Both the position numbers and the translations under genes were made by a program. A DNA stretch of 64,000 nt from Euleptes europaea. Taxonomy: Eukaryota; Chordata; Lepidosauria; Squamata; Sphaerodactylidae. Each line of letters starts with the position of its first letter. Position 1 is the first letter of the stretch. This document shows, in pieces, positions 10,513 to 21,102 of the stretch. The stretch is from NCBI RefSeq assembly GCF_029931775.1, contig NC_079312.1, forward strand, positions 10,237,821 to 10,301,820, in the 5' to 3' direction. Under the pieces are notes generated by a model. It had not been told where the DNA came from. It saw only the letters and a program-made list of their open reading frames with translations, and ran no database searches.

Positions 10513-11187
10513 ATGTCTTCTGCCCAAAGAACCTCGGCAGCCCTGGGTCTCCCATTCCAATCGGTGCCAGGAAACATGGTTCTTCTGCAAAGGAACACAG
10601 AGGATCAGAAATCTGTGGGGTCCAACCTTGGAGATAGATTGTTTGGATGTCCAGAAAGCCCCCGTAGCGACATTCAGGGGAAAGATGAAGACTACCTGAG
10701 CTGCAGAAAGGAAGTCCACATAGGAATGAAGGCCCTAAATTCAGAGACTGCTTTCCTGCCCACTGCAGAAAGAATGGCTTATCGCAGAGAGGTGGTGACC
10801 CGCCTTTTGCCATGCATCAGTGGAGAAGCTGAGCCAGGCTACACCTGCCTGGACTCCAGGGGAACCTATGAAGGGCCTTCGGAAACGGATACTACCGCGG
10901 CGAAAATGCTGCGGCGGAACTTCCGGCAGTTCCGCTACCGGGAGGCTGAGGGACCCCGGGAGGTTTGCAGCCAGTTGTGGTATCTCTGCCATCGGTGGCT
11001 GAAGCCGGAGAAACGCACCAAGGAGCAGATCCTGGAGCTGTTGATCTTGGAACAGTTCCTGGCCATCCTGCCCCTCGAGATGCAGAGCTGGGTCGAGAGG
11101 GATTGCCCCGGGACCTGTGCCCAGGCGGTGGCCTTGGCCGAGGATTTCCTGCAGAGGGATCGAGAAGCTATGAGGTGGGGAGAGCAG
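10513..11187 (+). CDS. Gene 1 SCAN-domain exon (SCAN zinc-finger protein)
   Basis: This encodes residues 1-225 of a predicted 598-residue SCAN/C2H2 protein, probably a nuclear DNA-binding regulator. The SCAN domain covers about residues 134-222. It shows the family pattern [71 protein letters not shown] and DFL. SCAN domains form homo- and heterodimers, so the neighbouring SCAN products are possible partners. I chose the first in-frame ATG of the exon; ATG at 10576 is an alternative. The N-terminal 130 residues are low in recognisable motifs. The exon ends at a phase-0 donor, gagcag|gtgagg. Splicing to 12249 and 13187 keeps one open frame. Confidence 0.88.
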
Positions 11188-11413
11188 GTGAGGGGAGATA
11201 TTCAGCCTTCGTTGGGTGTAGAAAGATGTAGAAAAAAAATACATTGGCATCCTCATACAAAGTGCTTCTCTGGTATCAGGTGCTGAGGAAAGCCTCTCAT
11301 TGCCTAAAGTTCATAGAGATGAAGTCGCTCAGAGTACTAGCCACTGTTTGGCTAGGCGGGCTATTGGTAGGTCAGACTCTGCCTAAGTCAGCTTTGTATA
11401 GTCCTGTTTAACA

Positions 11414-11492
11414 GAAAGGAGCCGTGGCTCAGTGGCAGAGCCCCTGCTTGGCATGAGGAAGGTCGCAGGTTCGATCCCTGGCATCTCCAGTC
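11414..11492 (+). repeat. tRNA-Ala-derived SINE, 5' fragment
   Basis: Only the tRNA-like head is left: gtggctcagtggcagagc, ggttcgatccc, then catctcca. It lies in gene 1 intron 2. It lacks a functional tRNA fold and is not a tRNA gene. Confidence 0.75.
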
Positions 11493-11535
11493 AAAAGAAG
11501 GGGATCTCAGGCTGGGGAAAGAAGAAAATTCCTAG

Positions 11536-11980
11536 AGTCACCATAAAGACTAACAGCATTTATTCTGGCATGAGCTTTCGAAAGGCAGTGCTCTAATTTC
11601 TTCAGACCCTATGAAGGGGAAATCATAGTTCACATTTTTATAGGGAAAATTACAGATGGGGAAGGATGGGGAAAGGGAGTTTCCCTATTAAAAATTTCCT
11701 TAGAAAACTGTGGAATATGGATTTCTCTTCACAGAGTTTGAATAAGTGAGCACTGACTCATGCTGGAATATTTTTTCCCCAGTTTTTTTGTTTTGGTATT
11801 TATTTAAAACATTTATTAGCCCATCTCTCCCTTATGGAGCTCATGGCGGCTTACAACATAGATAAAATCATAACCCAGGACTGCTAGTAAACGTAACCAA
11901 ATATGGTTAATGTTAGTCTTTAGGGTTCCACCAGATTTTGTGTTTATTTAGCAATAGACTAACACGGCTACCCTCTGGGA
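11536..11980 (-). repeat. Palindromic hammerhead-bearing repeat (family B), split copy
   Basis: The 11536-11625 part carries the family B text (ataaagactaacagcattta, then ggcatgagctttcgaa) and a CTGAAGA core on the minus strand. The family's other end, tagactaacacggctaccc, lies at 11956-11974. The 300 bases between are unclassified. Confidence 0.6.
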
Positions 11981-12248
11981 AAGAAGTCACTGCATAGCGC
12001 TACAAAGCTGTATGGATGGTGTAAGACAGCTTCATATCTTTATACATATTTTGCTGTTTCTCTTCTTAAGGTATAGTTGTGCCCTCTTTTAGAAGAGTGT
12101 ACATTCATGTTGCTTTGCTTTACGACACCCCTGTGAGGTTTGCCAGTGTGGTTCCCAGGCCAAATTGCTGAACTGGTCTTTTGGATCAACCTCCAATCAG
12201 AAGAGCCTCACTAACTCTTTGAACAAGATCCCCATTCCTATTTTTTAG

Positions 12249-12369
12249 GAGGCATTTCCAGAGATACCTGTGAATTCCCTTGAAGTGGAGCAGACGCCTT
12301 CCGAGGCTGGCGAGGAATGGTTCCGCCCAGAAGTGAAACATGAAGGCCGTGGGAGCGCCAGTTGTCTGG
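12249..12369 (+). CDS. Gene 1 linker exon
   Basis: This 121-bp exon enters at phase 0 after ttttttag and leaves at phase 1 (ctgg|gtgag). It encodes EAFPEIPVNSLEVEQTP and then FRPEVKHEGRGS. The same linker, with the conserved EVEQ and E[VI]K[HQ]E motifs, joins SCAN to the next domain in genes 2 and 4. PEVKHEG fits a SUMO-acceptor consensus (VKHE). The function is inferred to be a flexible spacer. Confidence 0.85.
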
Positions 12370-12612
12370 GTGAGCATAATCTTCCTCGAAGGAGTTCAAG
12401 GCAGTATACACAGTTCTTTTCTTCTTCACTTTTTCTTCACAAGAGTCCTGCAAGGTTGGCTGTGCTGAGGCACTTTGCTCAACCAATGGTTGATGTGGCA
12501 GATTATGGGTTTGAGCCCAGGCATCCCTGTTGTGCAGCCTACTAACCAGTACGTAACACTAGCTGTATTCCTTGTGTCTACAGTTTTAGGGGATGTTCTG
12601 ATGAGAACCAGC

Positions 12613-12706
12613 GTGGTGTAGTGGTTAAGAGCAGTGGTGTGGAGGGGTGGACTCTGATCTGGAGAACCGGGTTTGATTCCCCACTCTTCCACATGAGCGG
12701 CGGAGG
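12613..12706 (+). repeat. tRNA-derived SINE with MIR-like tail, 5' part
   Basis: The head is agcgtggtgtagtggttaag, then ctggagaaccgggtttgattc. The copy stops where a hAT-type element begins at about 12707. Fuller copies lie at 25044, 55312 and 60462. Confidence 0.75.
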
Positions 12707-12928
12707 CTTCTTAAAGCTTCTTAAACTGTGGGTCGTGACCCCATATGGGGTCACGTAACTGAATGTGGGGGTCGCAAAAAATTTGGCAACAGTAAAAGGT
12801 CTCTTTATGATTTATTATCAGTAAATGTTTGATTTGTATACCTATTTTATATACCTATATACCCAGGGTCGCATAAAAATTTCTCGCGTGAAAAGGGATT
12901 GTGAGTGGAAAAAGTTTAAGAAGCCCTG
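12707..12928. mobile_element. hAT-type MITE (TTCTTAAACT ends)
   Basis: The ends are imperfect inverted repeats: cttcttaaactgtgggtcg on the left and aaagtttaagaagccctg on the right. The interior has the paired gacccc and ggggtc motifs of a hAT MITE seen in reptiles. No clean TSD could be defined. It sits in gene 1 intron 3. Confidence 0.6.
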
Positions 12929-13186
12929 CTATAGACAATGCAAAAAGTGGAATGATAAAAGGCAGATGACACTGCAATAAATGCCAAGGTGATAACTACA
13001 ATAAATATTGCAATAGACAACCATCCTATTCCCTTATAAATGCACCTTGCTGGAGAGTTTCATTCCACTGCACTTCTGACCTAAAAATGCCTTCTTGAAT
13101 ATTTCTGGGTTTTCATGTTTTGTAGAAGTGTGGGGAAAAGAATTTGTCTGTATTAGCACTGGAATTTTTTTGTCTTGTTCTCACAG

Positions 13187-14187
13187 GTGATGGGCAGCTG
13201 AGCCTAAAGGAGATGCCACCACTGGAAAGTCTGAAGCAAATTGGGGTGTGTGGGGAGGGGAAAGAGAGATGCTCTCTGCCTTCAACAGAGGAGGAAAGCG
13301 TTTCCAGCCCTCCCGGATCAGACAGAGAGCTAGGCAAGGATCTGTCGGACGGTACTGCTGGTTCCAAAGCCCCCCGCAATCTCGGTGAATCCACAATCAA
13401 TTTGAAAAGCTCCAAAGGCAAGCAGGAGACAACGTGTAGCGTTTGCGGGAAGAGCTTCAGCCGAAGGACAGGCCTCTTGGCCCACGAGAGGGTCCACACG
13501 GGGGAGAAGCCATACAAGTGCTCTCATTGCGGAAGAAGCTTCCGCTCCAAGTCGACCCTAGTGGTGCACCAAAGAACCCACACCGGGGAGAAGCCTTACC
13601 AGTGCCGTGAGTGCGGGAAGAGCTTCCCAGTGACCACACAGCTAATCGAGCATGAGCGGACCCACTCGGGGGAAAAGCCCTATGAGTGCGCTGAGTGTGG
13701 GCAGACATTCCGCCAGAGGTCGCACCTGAAGAACCACCAGAAGATCCACACAGGCCTCAAGCCATTCAAATGCTCATACTGTGGGAAGGGCTTCAGCATC
13801 AGCTCTGACCTCATCCGGCACGAGAGGGCCCACACAGGGGAGAAGCCCTACCAGTGTCCGGACTGCGGCAAGCGGTTCTGCAACAGCTCGCAGGTGATCA
13901 CTCACCGGCGGGTCCACACGGGAGAGAAACCGTACAAGTGCCTGGAGTGTGGGAAAGGGTTTACCGTCAGCCAGCAGCTGATCCGACACCAGGCCGTCCA
14001 CACCGGGGAGAAGCCGTATCAGTGCCTAGAATGTGGGAAGACCTTCGGCGTCAGCACACTGCTGGCCGGTCACCTAAGGATCCACACGGGGGAGAAGCCG
14101 TACGAGTGCTCAGAATGTGGGAAGTGCTTTCGGCTGCGCTCCACGCTCATCACACACCTAAAAATCCACACGGCAAGAAAAACTTAG
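13187..14187 (+). CDS. Gene 1 zinc-finger exon, nine C2H2 fingers
   Basis: The exon enters at phase 1 after ttgttctcacag, reading GDGQLSLKEMPPLESLK. After about 80 residues of spacer come nine consecutive C2H2 fingers joined by TGEKPY-type linkers, from [17 protein letters not shown] to CSECGKCFRLRSTLITH. The stop is TAG at 14185. Finger contact residues (-1, 2, 3, 6) are RTGA, SSTV, VTQE, QSHN, ISDR, NSQT, VQQR, VTLG and LSTT. All nine fingers keep both Cys and both His, so the array should bind DNA of roughly 27 bp. No KRAB domain is seen. The nearest relative in the window is gene 2. Confidence 0.92.
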
Positions 14188-14238
14188 GAATTAGAGGACT
14201 TCAGAGAATGCTGGATGGGGCGAGGGTAGAAGCTTTGT

Positions 14239-14400
14239 GGTGGAAAGTGCCATCAAGTTGCAGGCGACTTAACTGAGGTGATTCGTCAGGACCTGCCTCT
14301 GTGTAGTGACTTTGGACTTCTTTGGTGGTCTCTCCAAGTACTAACCAGGACTGACTCTGCTTAGCTTCCGAGATCTAATGAGATCAGGCTTGCCTGGGCC
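14239..14400 (-). repeat. 5S-rRNA-derived SINE
   Basis: Antisense copy: a BovB-like end (agtgccatcaagttgcaggc) followed by the 5S complement ctgcttagcttccgagatct. A second copy follows at 14408. Confidence 0.75.
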
Positions 14401-14407
14401 CCCTAGA

Positions 14408-14612
14408 TGTGGTGATGGAATGGCCATCAAGTTGCCGCCAAGTTATGGCAACCCCTCATGGAGTTTTCAAGGCAGGAGACATTCAGAGGTAGTTTACCAT
14501 TGCCTGCCTCTGTGTAGCAACCGTGGATTTCCTTGGTGATCTACCATCCAGCTACTAACCCAAGCCGACCCTGCTGAGCTTCTGAGATCTGATGACATCT
14601 GGCCATCCAGGA
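14408..14612 (-). repeat. 5S-rRNA-derived SINE
   Basis: Antisense copy next to the previous one, with ttatggcaacccctcatgg and the 5S complement ctgctgagcttctgagatct. Confidence 0.75.
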
Positions 14613-14739
14613 AAGGCGAGAAGCTTTAGGTTATAATTAGGAAAGACTTGGAAGTAAATTTGATGGTTGAAGGTTGTCACCCTAATTTTAACAACTAATC
14701 AGTGTATTTATATAGTATTTGCAAAATAAGAGTTGCTTA

Positions 14740-14890
14740 TCATGTGGTATTTTATAATCCTTACAACAACCCAGTAAGGTAGATCAGTATTATGATTTCC
14801 ATATTGGAGATGAGGTGAGGTAGAGAGAGTGCAACTTGACTAAGGTCGGCCAGTAAACTCATGGCAGAGGCAAAATTCAAACCAAGAAAT
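14740..14890 (-). repeat. SINE fragment with MIR/CORE-like body
   Basis: The antisense MIR-type text acaacccagtaaggtagat and taaggtcggccagtaa is visible. Flanks on both sides are unclassified. Confidence 0.55.
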
Positions 14891-15192
14891 TGGTAATTTG
14901 TAATGAGGAAAACAGAGCTATGTCAGAACTGAATTCTGAAAAACGATATGTTTGAGAACATTCTCTGGATTCTTAAGAAGTTTTGGATGAAGGATAAAGG
15001 GGTGGTTGGAGGCTGGGTGGGAGAATTTCACTGTTTAAAATTTGATCCATCCTGCAGATGAGAGAAGCTACCCAGAAAGCAATGGAGATTAGGGATTAGA
15101 AACCAGTGCGTCCCCCTCCAGGGTAAAATCAGGCTCAAAGGTTAGAGTTGCCAACAGACCTGGAGAAAAATGTCCTGTCCCTTTAATAGAGA

Positions 15193-15693
15193 CTAGGGGT
15201 GTCAAACTCATTTGAGGGCCAGATATGATGGTCACACCGGGCCATGTGTACCATAAAATTTAATGCCTGGTACTGGAGATACAAACTTTATAGAAGATAC
15301 AGGCAAAGCCAATTAATGAGATTATTTTTTTACTTGATTTTTTACTTAAAATACAAACATGCTTAAAACAATTCACAGTGGGTAGCTGTGTTAGTCTGTC
15401 TGCAGTAGTAGAAAAGAGCAAGAGTCCAGTAGCACCTTAAAGACTAACAAAAAGTGAGCTGTGGCTCACGAAAGCTCATACCCTGCCAGAAAATATTTCT
15501 GTTAGTCTTTAAGGTGCTACTGGACTCTTGCTCTTTTCTAATGCTTAAAACAATAACACTCTTACAGTATTTTCTTTTAACACTCTTTGATAATTGACAC
15601 CTCGGTACTGGGGAAGGTGGCTGGCTCATGGGTTGGATAAGAGCTCTCAAGGGGCCAGATCTGACCCGTGGGCCACATGCTTGACGCCCATTG
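15193..15693. mobile_element. hAT-type element (GGGGTGTCAAACTC ends), host to a later insertion
   Basis: The left end is aggggtgtcaaactcatttg, followed by agggccagatatgat. The right end, gggccacatgcttgacgccc, is its imperfect inverted copy. A family B repeat lies inside at 15373-15540. No clean TSD was found for the outer element. Confidence 0.6.
15373..15540. mobile_element. Palindromic hammerhead-bearing repeat (family B)
   Basis: This 168-bp element consists of two inverted arms that share gagtccagtagcacctt and aaagactaac. A perfect 14-bp TSD, atgcttaaaacaat, lies at 15359-15372 and 15541-15554. The TSD length points to retrotransposition, not to a DNA transposon. The arms carry the aagtgagctgtggctcac stem and GAAA of the ribozyme-like core. 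Confidence 0.8.
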
Positions 15694-16078
15694 CTCAAAG
15701 TGTGGGAAATGGGCAGGCGAAGCTTCCCATGGCATGGAATTGAATCATGTCACCTGGTAAATAACATCCTATTAAGCCTCTATTCAAGGAACAGGACATT
15801 CCCCACCCCCCACCCCCAGGCCTGTTACTAACCCTGCCAAGAGCACCTGCCATTTTGCCTTCCACCACAAATAAAGACACCTCTGTACGATTACAGGCAG
15901 ATTGAGACTTAGTAGTGGAAACGGGAGGCATGAACCATTTGGCAGAGAAGAGTGGACCAGCCTCTCCTGCCGGGCAGGTTAGTTGTTTTAGAGACTCCTA
16001 ACGGAGGGAAATCTTCATGGCAACCGTTCTTGTCGCAGAGCTCTTGCAGGTTCAGAGTTTGGATGGTGGGGAAAGGTT

Positions 16079-16300
16079 ATATAAGAACATAAGAAAGGCC
16101 CTGCTGGATCAGACCAAGGCCCAAGTCCAGCAGTCTGTTCACGCAGTGGCCAACCAGGTGCCTCTAGGAAGCCCCCAAACAAGACGAGTGCAGCAGCACC
16201 ATCCTGCCTGTGTTCCACCGCACCCAAAATAATAGGCATGCTCCTCTGATACTAGAGAGAATAGGTATGCAGCATGACTAGTATCCATTTTTGGTTGATG
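16079..16300 (-). repeat. CR1-like LINE 3' UTR
   Basis: This is the reverse complement of the 1090-1300 copy. It starts with the tail taagaacataagaaagg and continues ccctgctggatcagacca. Confidence 0.8.
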
Positions 16301-16436
16301 CATACTGTGAAACAGCACTGAGTTGCACAGAAATTTATAAGACGATGGAGAAAAATTCTTCAGTAAGACCATTTGAGCTGGGGGAAAAAATCTGGACGGA
16401 AGCAGCCATTGGTGGTTGGTGTCCCTGCCTCTATAC

Positions 16437-17084
16437 CAGTGATGGCGAACCTTTTAGAGACCGAGTGCCCAGACTGCAACCCAAAACCTGCTTATTTATG
16501 GCCAAGTGCCAACACGGCAATTTAACCTGAATACTGAGGTTTTAGTTTAGAACTCTCTCTCCCCCTCTCCCTCTCCCTCCCCGGGGGCCAGATCTACCAG
16601 CCCGGATGACCTGGCTCCAGTGGATGGCTTTTCCCAGGGGCCAGGTCTACCAGCTCGAATGACCTGGCCTCCAGCGGATGGCTTTTCCCAGGGGCCAGGT
16701 CTACCAGCTTGGATGATCTGGCCTCCAGTGGATGGCTTTTCCCAGGGGCCAGGTCTACCAGCTCGGATGACCTGGCCTCCTGGAGCAGGGGGGGGGGGGC
16801 TTTGAACCGAGCGGTTCAGGGAAGGGGGGGGAGCGGTTCAAAGTCCAGGGAAGGGGAGGGCTTTGAACCGCTCTGGTTCAGGGAATGGGGGGAGCGGTTC
16901 AAAGCTGGGCGGCAGGGAGTCCAGGGAAGGGGAGCTGGGCGGCGGGGAGTCCAGGGAAGGGGAGGGCTTTGAACTGCTCAGTTCAAAGCCCCCGCCACCC
17001 AGCTGCTCAACTTACCCGCTCGTGCCAGCAGAGAGGGCTCGGCGTGCCGGAAGTGGCACGCGTGCCATGGGTTCACCAACACGG
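16437..17084. mobile_element. hAT-type non-autonomous transposon, complete
   Basis: The 648-bp element starts cagtgatggcgaacctttt and ends gggttcaccaacacgg. The inverted ends match at 12 of 15 positions. The 8-bp TSD ctctatac is perfect at 16429-16436 and 17085-17092. The ends resemble Charlie-like hAT MITEs known in reptiles and mammals. The interior is GC-rich and contains a 54-bp minisatellite. No transposase is encoded. Confidence 0.88.
16621..16790. repeat. 54-bp minisatellite, three copies
   Basis: ggatggcttttcccagggg recurs at 16622, 16676 and 16730. The array lies inside the hAT element and is polymorphism-prone by design. Confidence 0.85.
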
Positions 17085-17092
17085 CTCTATAC

Positions 17093-17910
17093 TCTCTTTA
17101 AGCTGCCTTTCCATTCAGCGTCTGAACTAATCCAAAACTGGATTAGTTTCTATACCTTTGGGAGCACCCCTCTGTTCTCTGGAACATTGCTTTCCCCCCT
17201 CCAAGATTTGTACCTCAGACTGTGCTGAGGAATCCCCTGAGTGGTCGGTATGGTCTGTGGATGATATTGGCTAGGACTCAGCCAGGGCCAGTTGCAGATT
17301 AAAGAAGAAGAGTTGGTTTTTATATGCCGACTTCCTCTACCACTTAAGGAAGGATCAAACCGGTAATTTTTAAATTACCCCGCTTCCCCCCTGAAGTGGG
17401 GCTTCTGCTCTGTCTGTGTGTATGCATTTATGTCCGTGGCTCCGTCTCTCATGGCAGCCATTTTTGTAGTTGGCTCTGCCTCCTGTGGCAGCCACTTTGT
17501 GGTTACACTCAAAACCCTGTATCAGAATTCCACGGGTGTCCACAGGATCAAAAAGTCTGGAAACCCCTGCAGCAAATGATGCCTCCATGCTTGGAGTGTA
17601 CAAGTCTGTTCATTTAATGTTTCCAAACTTACTGCGCCAGAGACGTAGGAGTGAAAATCTTATTTCTCCAAGTAGCCTGGGGTCCAGAACCCTTTTGGGC
17701 ATTAAAGGACATAACCAACACACTGAAATCTGCCTGGAATTAAGGCTCTTTTAAATCTGAATACATCAAGTTCCTTGGTATGGAACTGGTGGTAAATATT
17801 ACACAGATTTTAACGTGTTTATCAAATACATAGATCATATAAACATGTTTATACTTAAATATGGCATAGATCATACATAATTTCTTCTTATTAAACACAT
17901 TTATTAAACA
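17093..17910. other. Stretch without a recognised gene
   Basis: Only a short antisense SINE tail (17303-17350, tttttatatgccgacttcct) is identified. The rest has no recognised domain or repeat. Confidence 0.4.
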
Positions 17911-17916
17911 CATTTA

Positions 17917-18118
17917 TAGGATTGCCAGTCTCCAGGTGGTGGCTGGAGATCTCCCACTGTTACAATTGATCTCCAGGCAACAGAGATCAGTTCTCCTGAA
18001 GAAAACAGCTGTTTTAGGAGGTGAACTCGTATGTTATTACACCCCACTGAGGTCCTTCCCCCCTCAGGCTCCACCTCAAAATATCCAAGTATTTTCCAAC
18101 CCAGAGCTGACAACCCTA
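17917..18118. mobile_element. hAT-type MITE, TAGGGTTGCCA family
   Basis: The ends are taggattgcca and gctgacaacccta. The interior shares gatctccaggcaacagagat text with the other copies. No clean TSD. Confidence 0.6.
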
Positions 18119-18453
18119 TTTACGAAACACATTAATTAAATGAATTCGTTTATCAAAGTGATCCTGCCAGCAAATTAATTTATGTTATTTTTATGTATGC
18201 TACTTTTAGCCCGCCTTTCCCACGGAGACTCAGGGCAGATTACACGGTGTAAATCAATGCAATCGATGGGATAGGACATCCAATAAACAATGCAATGAGG
18301 TTTGGATTGCAGAAATCTGGACAGCCAATAAACATTGCAATAGGACTTGGCTTGGAGAACTCTAGAACCATTCAGAAATCTGAACACGGCTGAAACAAAC
18401 CATAAGCATTTTGCGCCTCAAACCCATGAATCGGGCTTCGTGTGTAATGCAAA

Positions 18454-18638
18454 ATCATAGAATCATAGAGTTGGAAGGGACCACCAGGGTCATCTAGTCC
18501 AACCTCCTGCACAATGCAGGAAATTCACAACTATTTCCCCCCCCCCAACCTCAGTGACCCATGCTCCATGCATGGCCAAGATGCCCTCCCTCATCATCTG
18601 CCTAAGGTCATTAGCATTGCTGACAGATGGCCATCTCT

Positions 18639-18674
<36 letters not shown>

Positions 18675-19145
18675 TAAGTGCCGTCAAGTCGTTTTCAACT
18701 CATGGCGAACCTATGAATCAATATCCTCCAAAGTGTCCTATCCTTAACAGCCTTGCTCCGATCTTGCAAACTGAGGGTCGTGGCTTCCTTTATAGAGTCA
18801 CTCCATCTCTTGTTGGGTCTTCCTCTTTTCCTGCTGCCCTCAACTTTTCCTTGCATGATTGTCTTTTCCAGTGACTCGTCTTCTCATAATGTGATCAAAG
18901 TACAGCAGCCTCAGTTTAGTCATTTTAGCTTCTAGGGTCAGTTCAGGCTTGATTTGATCTAAAACCCACTGATTGGGGGTTTTTTTTGGGCAGTCCAGGG
19001 TATCCGTAACACTCCCCTCCAACACATTTCAAAGGAATCTACTTTCTTCCAATCAGCTTTCTTCATTGCCCGTCTCTCACACCCATGCATAGTAATAGGC
19101 ATCTAGCCTCTGCTTAAAAACCTCCAGGGAAGGAGAGCTTATCAG
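18454..19145 (-). repeat. CR1 LINE 3' fragment, split by BovB
   Basis: The CR1 antisense text atagaatcatagagttggaa runs to gacagatggccatct at about 18633. It resumes at 19099 with gcatctagcctctgcttaaa. The gap is filled by an antisense BovB copy, so BovB is the younger insertion. Confidence 0.85.
18634..19098 (-). mobile_element. BovB LINE 3' fragment inserted in CR1
   Basis: It starts with a (GT)n run at 18640-18671, then gttaagtgccgtcaagtcg. On the minus strand it encodes the BovB end LDQIKPELTLEAKMTKLRL. Host CR1 continues on both sides. Confidence 0.85.
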
Positions 19146-19208
19146 ATTATTAATAGCTGAGCAAATGAAGAGGTGGGCATCAAAGACATTCCAATCGTTC
19201 CACGGGTA

Positions 19209-19814
19209 CAGGGCCGGATTTAGGTTTGATGAGGCCCTGAGCTATTGAAGGTAATGGGGCCCTTTATATGTCCAGCTGCCCTTTGTCAACAGCAAATTGT
19301 CACTGCTTTTTGGGTTGAATATGTGTGTGTGTGTGTGTGTTAAGTGCCGTCAAGTCGCTTCCGACTCATGGCGACCCTATGAATGAAAGTCCTCCAAAAT
19401 GTCCTGTCTTTGACAGCCTTGCTCAGATCTTGCAAATTGAAGGCTGTGGCGTCCTTTATTGAGTCAATCCATCTCTTGTTGGGTCTTCCTCTTTTCCTTC
19501 TGCCCTCAACTTTTCCTAGCATGACTGTCTTTTCCAGTGACTCTTGTCGTTTCATGACGTGACCAAAATACGACAGTTTAGTCCTTTTAGCTTCTAGGGT
19601 CCGTTCAGGCTTGATTTGATCTGTAACCCACTGATTTTTTTTTTGGCAGTCCATGAATATATGCTATATGGTAATTTATGGACCTAATAGGTCTCTAAAG
19701 CCATTTGCACATAACAAAATATGTGTTTTATCAAAGTAATTGTTGAACTGGAAATGTGCATCCAGTGGGGCCCTAAGCTATAGCTTGTTTAGCTTATACG
19801 TACATCCAGCACTG
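19209..19814. mobile_element. hAT-type MITE, CAGGGCCGGATTTA family, with a BovB insertion
   Basis: It begins cagggccggatttaggt and ends tacatccagcactg. The 8-bp TSD cacgggta is perfect at 19201-19208 and 19815-19822. The interior matches 6532-7238 on both sides of a BovB insertion. Confidence 0.85.
19322..19662 (-). mobile_element. BovB LINE 3' fragment inserted in a hAT MITE
   Basis: It has a (GT)n start, then ttaagtgccgtcaagtcgct. The minus-strand frame contains SLEKTVMLGKVEGRRKRGRP. The short direct repeat tgaatat flanks it, and the MITE text continues on both sides. Confidence 0.85.
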
Positions 19815-19858
19815 CACGGGTAGCCCCACCTCACCCCTTTAACCCCTCCAGAGAAGAG

Positions 19859-20173
19859 TGTTAAGTCGCGTGGGAAGGATTCACGCGATCAGCAGTGTTC
19901 ACCAACACAACTTTATTCGATTTCAGCACAGAAACTAACTTACACCCTGAATGTGCCCTGCTTATATGCCCCCCCTGGCCGCCTGCGGCCACTCCCCCCC
20001 TGATCCATGATAGGTGGGGAATACCCTCTTGGTGACCAATGGGACATGCTGGCTTAGGGCCAATAGGATCCGTTTGTTTGACCAATAGGATGAGCAGGGT
20101 TTAGGATGCTTCGTGTAGAACTCAAGCTCCTGAGTCCCCCTTGATTACTCCCCAACTATATACATACACAACA
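19859..20173 (-). mobile_element. Solo LTR (retroviral/gypsy type)
   Basis: About 315 bp, bounded by TG and CA with the 5-bp TSD aagag on both sides. On the minus strand it has three CCAAT/ATTGG motifs, a TATA-like cttatatg region and an AATAAA signal, as expected for an LTR promoter and poly(A) site. No internal region remains, so it is a solo LTR. The exact family is not determined. The matching TSD suggests modest age. Confidence 0.8.
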
Positions 20174-20273
20174 AAGAGTACAGTCCTAAATATTGTCGAA
20201 GGCTTTCACGGTCAGAGTTCATTGGTTCTTGTAGGTTATCCGGGCTGTGTGACCGTGGTCTTGGTGTTTTCTT

Positions 20274-20316
20274 TCCTGACGTTTCGCCAGCAGCTGTGGC
20301 AGGCATCTTCAGAGGA
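20274..20316 (-). ncRNA. Hammerhead-like ribozyme core (PLE, other arm)
   Basis: This is the inverted copy of the 20994 core, with TCCT, CTGAAGA, GAAACGTC and AGGA all intact on the minus strand. Confidence 0.65.
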
Positions 20317-20993
20317 GTCACAATGAAGGACAGTGTCTCTTAGTGTCAAGTGTGTAAGGAAGAGTAATATATAGTCAGAAAGGGGTTGGGTTTGAGCTGA
20401 ATCATTGTCCTGCAAAAAGTATCAAAGGTAATGTGCTAATCATTGTCCTGTAAGTATCAAGATATTGTGCTAATGAGGGTGTGGTATGTTAATATGGAAC
20501 CATTGTATCCTGAAGTGATCTGTTAATGTGTGAAATCCAAAGCTAACCCGCATGACTATTGTGGACTGTAGTCTTTGTTAGTCTGGAGGTTTTCAGGACA
20601 GGGAGCCTAGCCTTATTCATTCTTAAGCTCTCTTCTTTCCTGTTAAAGTTGTGCTGATGTTTATGAATTTCAATGGCTTCTCTGTGCAATCTGACAAAAT
20701 AGTTGGTAGAATTGTCCAGTCTTTCAGTGTCTTGGAATAAGACCCTGTGTCCTGTTTGGGTCAGTCCATGTTCAGCCACTGCTGATTTCCCAGGTTGGCC
20801 CAGTCTGCAGTATCTTTCCATAGTAACATACCACACCCTCATTAGCACATGATCTTGATACTTGCAGGACAACGATTAGCACATTGATACTTTTTGCAGG
20901 ACAATGGCTCAGCTCAAATCCAACCCCCTTCTGACTATATATATTACTCTTCCTACACACTTGACACTGAGAGACCCTGTCCTTCAGTGTTAC

Positions 20994-21036
20994 TCCTCTG
21001 AAGATGCCTGCCACAGCTGCTGGCGAAACGTCAGGA
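20994..21036 (+). ncRNA. Hammerhead-like ribozyme core (PLE)
   Basis: In order: stem I strand TCCT, core CTGAAGA, stem II with GCC and GGC paired around a loop, core GAAA, a two-pair stem III formed by the palindrome ACGT, cleavage-site C, then AGGA, which pairs with TCCT. All conserved hammerhead positions are present. Stem III is minimal, as reported for Penelope-element hammerheads. Activity is not shown. Confidence 0.65.
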
Positions 21037-21102
21037 AAGAAAATACCAAGACCATGGTTACACAGCCCGGATAACCTACAAGAACCAGTCCCTAAATGGT
21101 TA

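Larger units (their letters stand above)
20192..21085 (-). mobile_element. Penelope-like element with inverted arms
   Basis: It starts attgtcgaaggctttcacgg and ends ggataacctacaagaac. Each end is an inverted copy of the other, as in the element at 3143. A minus-strand segment (20543-20830) matches the PLE C-terminal coding region of that copy. The flanking repeats are cagtcctaaat at 20181-20191 and cagtccctaaat at 21086-21097. Canonical hammerhead-like cores lie at 20274-20316 (minus) and 20994-21036 (plus). It is a partial copy. Confidence 0.85.

Noticed and set aside
13854-14276. 140-codon frame overlapping the gene 1 zinc fingers
   Set aside because: Shadow of the finger exon in another phase, caused by its repeated structure.
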